Assembly (NCBI RefSeq): GCF_900111325.1
Contig: NZ_FOGW01000008.1
Coordinates: forward strand, 78,786 to 142,785
Direction of reading: 5' to 3'
DNA: 64,000 nt
Source of the DNA: Lachnobacterium bovis
GTDB lineage: Bacteria; Bacillota; Clostridia; Lachnospirales; Lachnospiraceae
Shown here: piece by piece, positions 17,801 to 25,465 of the stretch
Position numbering within the stretch: the stretch's first letter is position 1
Layout: each line of letters opens with the position of its first letter
The notes under the pieces: model-generated
Seen by the model: only the letters and a program-made list of their open reading frames with translations
Told to the model about the DNA's origin: nothing
Database searches by the model: none
Translations under genes and position numbers: made by a program

Positions 17801-18461
17801 AACGAAAATGATGTATGATTTTTTTGCTGATAATAATAAAATTACAGAATATATTGTGAGAATGGTAGAAAATATCATAAAAAAAGGTTTAGTAATAAAT
17901 GATATTTGTAAGCTAGGCTTGATTAAATACTATTCAATTTATACTAGTTTAGAAGAAAATGAGGAGTTTATTGATAAGATTATAGAAGAATTACTTATAA
18001 AGGATTTGAAATTTGAATTCTATAAATCATTACCAAATAAAATTGTAGAAAAATACCATATTAAAGATAAGGTTTATATTGAATTTAAAGGCGAAGAACA
18101 TGAAAACATTATGATAGAGTACAAAATATCTAATGGATTTGAAACATCAGAATCTCAACATAAACCAAATATCAAGGCAATGCGTGAAATCTATAATGGT
18201 ATTTACTGTGTGGGAGTGACAGCTTTTTTTGGTGAAACAATAAGTTACAAAATTTTCACAGAAAATAATGAAGGTTATAAGTTATTAAAAAATAATACTA
18301 TAAATAATTACGACCTTAGAAATACAAACGGTAATAATCGTTATAATCGCTTAAATGATATAGTTATTACATCTAGATTAAAAGAAAAGCAAATTGAGAA
18401 GGAACTTAGTGATTATCAGAATTTAGATGAATTGACTACAAAAATTTTTACTGTGATTTAA
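14892..18461 (+). CDS. DUF5717-like giant protein of unknown function
   Basis: About 1189 residues. I recognise it, from memory, as the Lachnospiraceae DUF5717 family; no activity is known. The first 120 or so residues look like a beta-sandwich (repeated beta strands such as EGEFFIEFKGY). The middle, some 800 residues, is helical and reads like degenerate tetratricopeptide-type repeats (for example EIEKANAILDQFDREV, YGEAVELLKRRGIDLL). The last 150 residues return to a beta-rich segment (VYIEFKGEEHENIMIEYKI). No signal peptide or membrane helix is seen, so it is probably cytoplasmic. A GTG at 14883 is only two bases from GAGGAG (14875-14880), so ATG 14892 is preferred. The Hsp70-like gene follows after 57 bp. 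Confidence 0.8.
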   Translation: MMQKMIRKIARGEIYNPNTSISFSAENIAIEVFEDEVYEGEFFIEFKGYKTEEIGGKVFSTNCRMKCINSEVIGNKQCIRYCFDAKGLRIGNNSTGEFYFIVNHVETSLHFHVTVVEKYVNSAIGKLYNLDEFVQLSKANWNEALRIFYSPFFTKNILEKTKVQYKNKLIMIYDGLNIKEHNSHNMEEFLIASGKKEKIDFDVAKNKYNFFGVTDKIKEYIEIHKTTWGYLEFTISTDSEFIELCKTKITTDDFMGTTLQYAFYLSEEKMHEGKNFGKIILQNVNKKIEVEVIAQKNDDFKEIVESVKHQIKDYKVGLMELYVQYRLKRIGTGAWANETLNILHHLMMIEKNNKLFYKLMMAQIYIYNHEIEKANAILDQFDREVDNKNIPEYGYYLFLHTLFEREPANVDECEEKIEKLYKQYPGNVILFWALSFLNAKYIENPSEKFKALKYWDGVGKNSPYIFSEAYYIIWQDPFLLDKIDDFETKVLIWALRNKAFTEEVMDQFFLVANTVKKFDFKIFSIMEEGYKNYPKENYLSVICSYLIKAQKYGEKYHKWYELGVNYNLRITKLYEAFLLSATDKDMTELPDMVKRYFQYENNIPKKKLAMLYKNIILEKDSDPATFEKYKDIIRNFAFEELKKKHINENYAIIYQEIFRPEIINLQITNFLSNLLFTNKIIVNSKEIVRIYVYENWKDAPLEIGLNEGEGYFYHISDEYEIIFEDRQGKRYGKNIECEIKPLFNLEKYKKVIMDSVFQNQNYFMYVAEKGELAPKNEYEELDFLENGDISEKVLNQLYYKQVVYYDKIEDTIKCSSYLKKINNNYISREKVKRLAEFYVKYKEYGEAVELLKRRGIDLLKPSDEVGITRYLINNGGTDNKMIIDLSLRVFKSGHYNEEIIEFLCLNYNGPTTIMANLWSIAHDITSKTNKLEENILSNIIYTSIDLPMKNKIFKNYCEHDGRKIIIEAYLTKMMYDFFADNNKITEYIVRMVENIIKKGLVINDICKLGLIKYYSIYTSLEENEEFIDKIIEELLIKDLKFEFYKSLPNKIVEKYHIKDKVYIEFKGEEHENIMIEYKISNGFETSESQHKPNIKAMREIYNGIYCVGVTAFFGETISYKIFTENNEGYKLLKNNTINNYDLRNTNGNNRYNRLNDIVITSRLKEKQIEKELSDYQNLDELTTKIFTVI

Positions 18462-18518
18462 CAGGTATAAATAATTTGAATTCACTTTGAATATATTCGA
18501 AGGAGGGAATGTTAAAAT

Positions 18519-19802
18519 ATGGAAATATTTAATACAAGAAAAATTGAAGATAATAATATTTTGACTGTAGAAAATGAATATTATATTGGAATAGACCTAA
18601 ATTCAGAATATGCGATGGTTAGTTATTATTGCAGTGATTTAGATACGCCTGAGACAGTTAGTACGACTTATGGAAGTGATGTGTATCAAATACCACTAAT
18701 TCTTGCAAAAAACCGAAACGACACAAATTGGTTATATGGAGAAGAGGCAATAAAGTATATTGAACGAGAAGAGGAGATTTTTGCTGTAAAAGATTTTTTT
18801 AGAATAGAAAACATGGATAAAACTTATGAATGTTTTGATGAAATATATGAGGGCAAAGATCTTCTTCAGATATTTTTATGCAAAATAATCAATTTGCCAA
18901 GTAAAATTTTTGGCTTAAATCAAAAACCTAAAGTTGTAATTTCTATGAAAAAAATAGATAGATATATATATGAAATTTTTGAGAATATTGGTTTTAAATT
19001 GGGCTATGATAATAATACTTTTAAAATAATAGACTATAAGGAAAGTTTTTATTATTACATGATTAACCAATCAATTCAACTATTTCAAAACAATGTGATG
19101 CTTTTTTTCGCATCAAGGGATACATTAGAAGTATATAAATTATCAAAAAGTAACAAAACCAAACCAATCATTGTGGATATAGATTATAAAAAAGTTGAAC
19201 AATTTACACCGGGAGAAGATAAAGAATTTTGCGAATTTTTAAAGGAGCAAATGTCGGGACAAAATGTTACCTCGGTATATCTTGTGGGTAATGGATTTGA
19301 TGGAAATTGGCTTCTAGAATCAATTCAATTTTTGTGTAAAGGAAGACGTGTTTTTATTGGAAAAAATTTATTTTCTAAGGGTGCATGTTATACTGCAATG
19401 TTGAAATGTAAAAATTCAGATATCAATTACGTTTATTTTGGTGAAAATGATTTTAAATTCAATTTAAGTATTAAGGTTCAAAATCGTAATCAAATGGAAT
19501 TTTTGACTCTTATAAGTGCAGGAGAAAATTATTATGAGGCTAAATCTACGTGCGAAGTGATTTTGAGTAAAGGAAATACTGTTGATTTTTGGAAGCAGTT
19601 ACCAGAATGCAGAGAGGCAAAGATAGAAGCTATTACGTTGAAGGATTTGCCAATTAGAGAAGATAAGGCTACAAGAATCAAAATTGTAGCAACACCTATT
19701 TCTAATGATTCCGTAGATGTTTATGTAGAAGATATGGGATTTGGTGATATCTATAAATCATCAAATAAGTCTTGGCATTATATTATGAAAATGCCAGCTT
19801 AA
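18519..19802 (+). CDS. Degenerate Hsp70/actin-fold protein (DUF5716-like)
   Basis: 427 residues. The start of the ATPase fold is recognisable: YIGIDLNSEYAMVSYY (residues 22-37) corresponds to the first phosphate loop of DnaK, VYLVGNGFDGNWLLESI (near residue 253) to the adenosine motif, and KGACYTAM to the helix after it. The GTT/GTS of loop 1 is missing and the second phosphate motif, DLGGGT in Hsp70, appears to be replaced by FASRDTLEVYKL (about residues 195-206). It may bind nucleotide weakly or not at all. I associate it with DUF5716, which travels with DUF5717, its upstream neighbour here. A C-terminal beta domain of about 120 residues resembles a substrate-binding domain in position only. 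Confidence 0.8.
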   Translation: MEIFNTRKIEDNNILTVENEYYIGIDLNSEYAMVSYYCSDLDTPETVSTTYGSDVYQIPLILAKNRNDTNWLYGEEAIKYIEREEEIFAVKDFFRIENMDKTYECFDEIYEGKDLLQIFLCKIINLPSKIFGLNQKPKVVISMKKIDRYIYEIFENIGFKLGYDNNTFKIIDYKESFYYYMINQSIQLFQNNVMLFFASRDTLEVYKLSKSNKTKPIIVDIDYKKVEQFTPGEDKEFCEFLKEQMSGQNVTSVYLVGNGFDGNWLLESIQFLCKGRRVFIGKNLFSKGACYTAMLKCKNSDINYVYFGENDFKFNLSIKVQNRNQMEFLTLISAGENYYEAKSTCEVILSKGNTVDFWKQLPECREAKIEAITLKDLPIREDKATRIKIVATPISNDSVDVYVEDMGFGDIYKSSNKSWHYIMKMPA

Positions 19803-19895
19803 AAATATTTATATAAAACCAGCGTAAAGGCAAAAGTAAAAAGCCAATGTAAATTTTAACAAAAAAAGCATAATAGTTAAGAAAAGGAAGTAACC

Positions 19896-20702
19896 ATGGG
19901 AGAATTAATTTTATGTACTAGCTTGCTAGCTAAAGTTCCTTATTTTTGGGAAAATGTTTCAGAAAATGTATATAGTTTAGAAGAATTGGTATATTTAATC
20001 AAAAAAAATGTTTTTTTGGTTGACAAAACAATGATTTCGGAAGAATTGTGTACGTGGATTGAAATGGAAATAGGGGATAAATTATTAGCAGATGAATTAA
20101 GACAAGATTTAAAGAAAAATAATAGAGTATCAAGCTTTGTTAATATTTTATTAGATAGAGTTGGATATTTATCAGCCTCTGAAAATGATAATATAGTAAA
20201 GTTATTAATTGAGTTAGAAACAAAATCTGAACTTGAAGTTGAAAAATTAAAAGCAGATCAGCTATTAAAATCGGATAAAATCTTAAGGAGCATAAAAAAT
20301 TATTATAAATTGCTTTCCTATACCGGAAAGAGACAAATGGATGATCGATTTATTGGGAATATTTGGCATAATTTAGGAAGCGCATATGCAAGATTATTTC
20401 AATTTAATGAAGCTATTGATTGTTTTTTAAAGGCATATTCTTTGACTGCAAATTTAAATTCACTAAAAATGAGTTTGTATGCAGCTTTTTGTGAAAAAAA
20501 TGAAAAGAAATTCTATGAAATAGCCGAAGAATATGATGTAGACACAGTCATTTTGTCTGAAATTAAAAAAAATGTTGAAGATTTTTATTTAAATGATAGT
20601 TCAGATTTGGTTTTTACTGAAAAAAATAGTAAGAAAAAGGAAGAAAATGTTAAGAATTTAATTTTGGAGTTAAAAAAGGAATATAAAAAATTATGTAGCT
20701 GA
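19896..20702 (+). CDS. TPR-like protein of the DUF5717/DUF5716 cluster
   Basis: 268 residues, no signal peptide or membrane helix. The N-terminal half is helical and of no family I know. The segment IWHNLGSAYARLFQFNEAIDCFLKAYSLT (about residues 150-178) is a good tetratricopeptide-type repeat, suggesting a protein-binding adaptor. The C-terminus is Lys/Glu-rich. It lies 93 bp after the Hsp70-like gene and 16 bp before the coiled-coil gene, with AAAGGAAG as ribosome binding site. Confidence 0.75.
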   Translation: MGELILCTSLLAKVPYFWENVSENVYSLEELVYLIKKNVFLVDKTMISEELCTWIEMEIGDKLLADELRQDLKKNNRVSSFVNILLDRVGYLSASENDNIVKLLIELETKSELEVEKLKADQLLKSDKILRSIKNYYKLLSYTGKRQMDDRFIGNIWHNLGSAYARLFQFNEAIDCFLKAYSLTANLNSLKMSLYAAFCEKNEKKFYEIAEEYDVDTVILSEIKKNVEDFYLNDSSDLVFTEKNSKKKEENVKNLILELKKEYKKLCS

Positions 20703-20718
20703 CAAGGGGTTGAAGAAA

Positions 20719-22905
20719 ATGTTGTTTAAAAAAAGCAAAAGGAACAAAGCGAACATTCAAGTTGATGATAGCACTAGAAGTTCATCTAAAGATGTCAAAC
20801 AATATGTAGTAGATCAATGTGAGCATATGATAGAAATTGCAAAAGATATAATTGATACAAGAGATGAATTAAAAGTTGTATCGTCATATTTAAAAGACGT
20901 AGAGGAGTTTGAAAAATTACCAAAAGAAAAAAAAGAGCCAATAGAAGAAGCAGCTAAATCTATTGTAAAGTTGTATAATACAAAAGATGAAATTTTAAAG
21001 AAGAAACATGATTTACCAGAAGAAAGATTTCAGGAATTTAAATCTAACGAAGAAGAGATCCCAAAAGCAATAAAACGTTTGCAGAATAATGAAGCATTTC
21101 AAGATTCGGCAAAAAAAGATATGAATTATTTAGAAGGCGAAAAAATAAGATGGCGTGATATAGAAGAATGTAGTATCAAAGAGCAAAGAACACTAAGATA
21201 TTTATCAGTTTTTTTGACTGTGATATTTGGAGTAATACTTATTGTTCTTGCGGTGTCTTATTTTTCATTGTATATGGATGTGCAAAAATATATGATACTT
21301 TCAGGCTTTATTGCAGTTTTATCGGTGGGATATATTATAATTCGTTTTCAAGATACAACTACTAATATTAGAAAATCGAAGGTAAATACGAAGCAAGCCA
21401 TTATTCTTGAAAATAGAGCTAAATTAAAATATGTTAATGCGACAAATGCTGTTAGATTTTCTAGAGAAAAATATAAAGTTAAAAATTCGTATGAATTTTT
21501 ATATCTGTGGGAACAATACAATGCAATTTGCAAAGAAAGAAAGCAAATTAAAGAAATAAAAGATGATTTAATATACTATACAGAAAAATTACATGATTTA
21601 ATAGAAGATTTAGATTTAACAGATCCAGAATTTTGGAATAAATACTTTGAATCTTTTGCAGAAAAAAAAGAGATGATAGAAATTAAGCATAGTTTGGTCA
21701 ACAGACGTTCTAAATTAAAACAATCTATTGAATACAATAAAAATGCAGTTGATATTATAAAAAAGGACGTTGATTCAAAGGTCGCTCAGATGGGACAAAA
21801 TTCAATTTTTATTGGTGATATAATTGATCAAATTAATAATATGCTTAATGAAGATAACACTGATGGTGCAATAAAAGTAAGTAAATTAAAACAAGAAAAA
21901 AGCAAGTTAATCAGTAAAACTTCTACAAAAGAACAAGAGAATGCTCCTGAAAAAACAGCTGAAAAAGGTGCCCCAAAAGAAGAGTTTAAAGATTTGATAG
22001 GTGTTGATTCAGAAGAGTTTATTGATAATTTTAAAAATACGAGAGAACAGGCAAAAGAAAAAACGGCTGAAAGTATAAAAATGGCAAAGAATTCTGCATA
22101 TAGCCGATATGAAAACAGTGATTTTATGGAGCTAGCAGATGAAATTGACAGAATCAATGAGTTTGATAAAGATCAGTTTGTTTCGAAAACTGCTAGTGAA
22201 GGAATTTATGATGCTGTAAATCGAGCAACAAGTGAATTACGTGAAATAAAAGAAATAAAGCAAAAAGAGAAGGATAAGATAAAGGAAGAAAAAAGACAAA
22301 AAGAACTTCAAAGAATTGAAAAAGAAAGAAAAGAACGTGAAGCTCGAATTGCTGAAGAGAAGCGTCGTGAAAAAGAAGAAAAACAACGAGAAATCGAAAA
22401 AAGATTAAGAGAACAAGAAGAAGCAAGGAAAATAGAAGAGTTACAAAAAGATGCAAAAGAATTACGTGATCATGCTGTTGAAAAATTTTCAAACGATAAA
22501 AATAATAAAACAGTAAAATCAGAAACAAATATCATAGAGACTTTTAAAAATGAAAAGAATAAAATGACAAAAAATAAAGATGAACAACAAGAAAATAATA
22601 ATGATCATGCTAAGAAAGAACAACCAAAGGTTATGACACAAGCTGATATTTTGGCAGCTCGAGTTAGGGCAAATAAAGAAATTGACATGAGAAAGAAATT
22701 AAAAGCTCAGGAACAGGCCAAAAAGCATCTTCAGGAAGAACAAGAAAGACAGCGTGAACAAGAAGAACAAGAAAAAATAGAAGAAGCTAAAAATCCAAGG
22801 AGACGTGCAGCAATAGAGGAATTAGTTGTGGATGTGCCATGGAATCCTAATATTTCTGGACTTGAGCAAGCAAGAAGAAGAGATAAGCCAAAAACGGTTG
22901 TTTAA
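20719..22905 (+). CDS. Two-TM coiled-coil membrane protein of the DUF5717/DUF5716 cluster
   Basis: 728 residues. A helical N-terminal region (to about 155), a membrane hairpin at about residues 160-212 (SVFLTVIFGVILIVLAVSYF and ILSGFIAVLSVGYIIIRF), then long charged coiled coil; residues from about 500 to 690 are a nearly continuous Lys/Glu/Arg helix rich in EKRREKEEKQREIEKR-type repeats. The very end (VVDVPWNPNISGLEQARRR) is non-helical and may be a docking tail. Both termini would face the cytoplasm. TTG 20710 directly abuts AAGGGG (20704-20709); ATG 20719 is nine bases away and preferred. It looks like a membrane anchor for the cluster, an inference from topology alone. Confidence 0.78.
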   Translation: MLFKKSKRNKANIQVDDSTRSSSKDVKQYVVDQCEHMIEIAKDIIDTRDELKVVSSYLKDVEEFEKLPKEKKEPIEEAAKSIVKLYNTKDEILKKKHDLPEERFQEFKSNEEEIPKAIKRLQNNEAFQDSAKKDMNYLEGEKIRWRDIEECSIKEQRTLRYLSVFLTVIFGVILIVLAVSYFSLYMDVQKYMILSGFIAVLSVGYIIIRFQDTTTNIRKSKVNTKQAIILENRAKLKYVNATNAVRFSREKYKVKNSYEFLYLWEQYNAICKERKQIKEIKDDLIYYTEKLHDLIEDLDLTDPEFWNKYFESFAEKKEMIEIKHSLVNRRSKLKQSIEYNKNAVDIIKKDVDSKVAQMGQNSIFIGDIIDQINNMLNEDNTDGAIKVSKLKQEKSKLISKTSTKEQENAPEKTAEKGAPKEEFKDLIGVDSEEFIDNFKNTREQAKEKTAESIKMAKNSAYSRYENSDFMELADEIDRINEFDKDQFVSKTASEGIYDAVNRATSELREIKEIKQKEKDKIKEEKRQKELQRIEKERKEREARIAEEKRREKEEKQREIEKRLREQEEARKIEELQKDAKELRDHAVEKFSNDKNNKTVKSETNIIETFKNEKNKMTKNKDEQQENNNDHAKKEQPKVMTQADILAARVRANKEIDMRKKLKAQEQAKKHLQEEQERQREQEEQEKIEEAKNPRRRAAIEELVVDVPWNPNISGLEQARRRDKPKTVV

Positions 22906-22990
22906 AAATTTTCATAAATGTAAGATAAATAAATATCGTATTAAATAATATTAAAATACTGTTGCTTCCCTATGAAGACACTTGTAAATA

Positions 22991-22999
22991 TGTTATACT
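22991..22999 (+). promoter_or_regulatory. Extended -10 promoter before the MATE gene
   Basis: TGTTATACT (TG at 22991-22992, -10 at 22994-22999). No -35 at standard spacing. It lies about 40 bp before the start codon. Confidence 0.45.
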
Positions 23000-23036
23000 G
23001 TTTTTTGCTAAAAAAGTGTTTTTGTTGAGGTGTAAA

Positions 23037-24401
23037 ATGGAAGTTAATAAAAAAAATGATATTACCACAGGAGTTATTTGGAAACAAATTTTAATTTTTT
23101 TCTTTCCAATATTAATAGGAGCCTTTTTTCAAACACTATACAATACAGTAGATGCTTCGATAGTTGGTCGATCTGCTGGAGCAAGAGCTCTTGCTAGTGT
23201 AGGTGGTTCCTCAGGACAAATATTAAATTTTGTTTTTACTTTTTTCATGGGGTTAGCAACAGGTGCAACAGTAATTATTGCACAATATTTTGGCGCAAAA
23301 GAATATGATAGAGTAGATGATGCATTACATACTGCATATACTTTTGCTGTCGTTGGAGGATTAGCCCTTGGAGCAATCGGTTTCTTTGCAGTAAAACCAT
23401 TTTTGGTTCTGTTAAGAACACCAGATAATCTAATGGCTAATTCTGTTTTATATGTAAGAACGTTATTTGTTGGATTAGTGTTTACATTGATATACAATAT
23501 TGGTTCTGGTATTTTGCGCGCAATTGGAGATTCTAAACGTCCTTTGTATATTTTAATTGCATGTTGTGGTTTAAATATTGCATTAGATGTACTTTTTGTT
23601 GTAAAATTAAAACTAGGTGTTTTTGGTGCAGGACTTGCGACAGATATTTCACAGGCATTTAGTGCATTTCTAATAACATACCTATTAATGAAAAAGACGC
23701 CTAATATGAAATTGTCTATGAAAAGAATGCATATTAATTTTAATACTTTAGGTTTGATTTTAAAAATAGGATTACCTACAGCAATAGCCGGAAGTATGTT
23801 TTCGGTTTCGAATATGATAGTACAGACATCTCTTAATCAGATGGGAGTAAGCGTAGTTGCAGCTTGGACAGCGTATGGACGAGTAGATGCATTGTGGTGG
23901 ATGGTCAATCAAGCATTTTCAGTATCAATAACAACATTTGTTGGACAAAATTACGGTGCTGGATTGCCAGATAGAATAAAAAAAGCAACTCGCCAGGTTA
24001 TTTTTATGGAAGTATGTACAGGCATAGTATTATCCATTGGTTTTATAACTTTAGCTCCGGTATTGTTAAGGATGTTTGCTGATGGTGGAAAAGTTATTGA
24101 AGTTGGAGTTTCGATTTCAAAAATTTTAGCACCATTTTATAGCGTGTTTGCTATTGCAGAAATTTTATCTGCAACACTTAGAGCAGAAAATTATGTAATG
24201 GTTTCTACGATTGCTAATTTATTAGGAATATGTGCATTTAGAGCAGTTTGGGTAAAATTTATTGTACCAGGTGGTTCATTGCAGGAAATATTAAGTTGTT
24301 ATCCTATAAGTTGGACTCTTGTTTCAATACTTGTATTGATTTACTTTTTAATTATGCAACCAAGAATTCTTAAAAAAATATACCATAATGATAATAGGTA
24401 A
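23037..24401 (+). CDS. MATE family efflux transporter
   Basis: 454 residues with about twelve membrane helices in two similar halves, the layout of MATE multidrug/toxin exporters driven by sodium or protons. The N-terminal segment FFPILIGAFFQTLYNTVDASIVGR is a family hallmark, and the equivalent segment recurs at the start of the second half (KIGLPTAIAGSMFSVSNMIVQTSLNQMG). The frame opens at 22962 but GAGGTG before ATG 23037 and the MEVNKKNDITTG start fit better. The substrate cannot be inferred. It has its own promoter and is not clearly tied to its neighbours. Confidence 0.92.
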   Translation: MEVNKKNDITTGVIWKQILIFFFPILIGAFFQTLYNTVDASIVGRSAGARALASVGGSSGQILNFVFTFFMGLATGATVIIAQYFGAKEYDRVDDALHTAYTFAVVGGLALGAIGFFAVKPFLVLLRTPDNLMANSVLYVRTLFVGLVFTLIYNIGSGILRAIGDSKRPLYILIACCGLNIALDVLFVVKLKLGVFGAGLATDISQAFSAFLITYLLMKKTPNMKLSMKRMHINFNTLGLILKIGLPTAIAGSMFSVSNMIVQTSLNQMGVSVVAAWTAYGRVDALWWMVNQAFSVSITTFVGQNYGAGLPDRIKKATRQVIFMEVCTGIVLSIGFITLAPVLLRMFADGGKVIEVGVSISKILAPFYSVFAIAEILSATLRAENYVMVSTIANLLGICAFRAVWVKFIVPGGSLQEILSCYPISWTLVSILVLIYFLIMQPRILKKIYHNDNR

Positions 24402-24474
24402 AAATACATCTGTTATTTACCATGTTATTATTATCTAAAATGGCATGAATATATATAAATAAAGGAGACTTAAA

Positions 24475-25086
24475 ATGAAATATAAGAATATTGTATTTGA
24501 TATGGGAAATGTTTTAGTAAAATATGATTCAGATGCAGCAGCAAGACAATTTACTGATGATGAAAAAATTATCAGAGAGGTTAGATTAATCATATTTAAC
24601 TCAATTGAATGGGAAATGCTTGATGGTGGTCTAATCACAGAGGAGAAAGCTCTTCAAAGAATGTTAGATCGTTTTGAAACTGATGAAGCTAGAGAAGTCG
24701 GCAGAAAAAGTTTTGAAACATGGAATAAAGTATGTATGCAACCAAACAATGAAATGGGTGAAGTGGTTAGAGCATTAAAAGATAAGGGACATAATGTATA
24801 TATCTTGTCAAATGCAAGTGCACGTTTACCTAAAATGTATAAGGAAGTTATACCTAATGCAGATTTATTTGATGGTGTATTCTATTCTGCACCAGAAAAA
24901 TTATTAAAACCACAAAGAGAAATTTACGTTAGATTTTTTGAAAAATTTAATCTAGATCCATCAACATGTTTATTTATTGACGATTTAGAAGATAATATCA
25001 CAGCATCAAAAGCAGCTGGAATGGACGGTTATTGCTATGCTGATGGTGATATCAATAAGTTAAAAAAATTCTTAGAATTAAATTAA
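24475..25086 (+). CDS. HAD family hydrolase (YihX-like)
   Basis: 203 residues. A haloacid-dehalogenase fold with motif I FDMGNVLV (nucleophile D near residue 10), a helical cap, motif II ILSNAS, motif III lysine in EKLLKPQREIY, and motif IV FIDDLEDNITASKAAGM. The FDMGNVL form and size are like the YihX / alpha-glucose-1-phosphate phosphatase group, but HAD substrate specificity cannot be read from sequence. Ribosome binding site AAGGAG, 74 bp after the MATE gene; a large terminator follows. Confidence 0.88.
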   Translation: MKYKNIVFDMGNVLVKYDSDAAARQFTDDEKIIREVRLIIFNSIEWEMLDGGLITEEKALQRMLDRFETDEAREVGRKSFETWNKVCMQPNNEMGEVVRALKDKGHNVYILSNASARLPKMYKEVIPNADLFDGVFYSAPEKLLKPQREIYVRFFEKFNLDPSTCLFIDDLEDNITASKAAGMDGYCYADGDINKLKKFLELN

Positions 25087-25100
25087 AAATATAAAACTAC

Positions 25101-25190
25101 AAATCCTGTTTTTACAAGACAAGATATCGCGCTAAAATGCCTCAGTTTTAGCCTTGATATTAAGTAAACTGTAAGAACAGGATTTTTTTC
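25101..25190 (+). terminator. Large branched terminator hairpin after the HAD gene
   Basis: Outer 15-bp stem (25101-25115 with 25171-25185, one G-U pair) closes on a 55-nt interior that holds its own perfect stem GCTAAAA/TTTTAGC (25131-25137 with 25146-25152) and flanking partly paired GATATC/GATATT. The outer stem ends in a T-run. This is unusually elaborate for a plain terminator. Confidence 0.75.
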
Positions 25191-25389
25191 TTGAAAAAAT
25201 ATATAAAATAAATAAAATTGCAAGAAATATAAAATAAACTTGCAAAACACATTTTTTTAATATGAATTACTTATAAAAGATAGACAATATATTAGGACGA
25301 AATGTTGATAATTAGGTAAAAACATAAAAAAATAATATGTATAAAAAAGCATCAATGAATATTTGAAAAGATAAAAATTCAAAAACCAA
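25191..25389. other. AT-rich intergenic stretch
   Basis: No credible gene. The only structure seen is a perfect 7-bp inverted repeat, TTGCAAG (25218-25224) and CTTGCAA (25239-25245), 14 bp apart. The symporter promoter follows. Confidence 0.5.
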
Positions 25390-25418
25390 TTGACGATAAT
25401 GTCCTTTTATAGTAAACT
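25390..25418 (+). promoter_or_regulatory. Sigma-A-type promoter of the symporter gene
   Basis: TTGACG (25390-25395), exactly 17 bp, TAAACT (25413-25418), about 48 bp before the start codon. Confidence 0.65.
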
Positions 25419-25465
25419 AATATAAGAAAAATCACGTAGTCAGAGACTAGGAAGGAAACAAAATA

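Noticed and set aside
22193..22528. 111-residue hydrophobic minus-strand frame
   Set aside because: Antisense of Lys/Glu coiled-coil coding, which always reads as Leu/Phe-rich on the other strand.
23129..23497. 122-residue minus-strand frame in the MATE gene
   Set aside because: Antisense of a clear transporter gene with no independent evidence.
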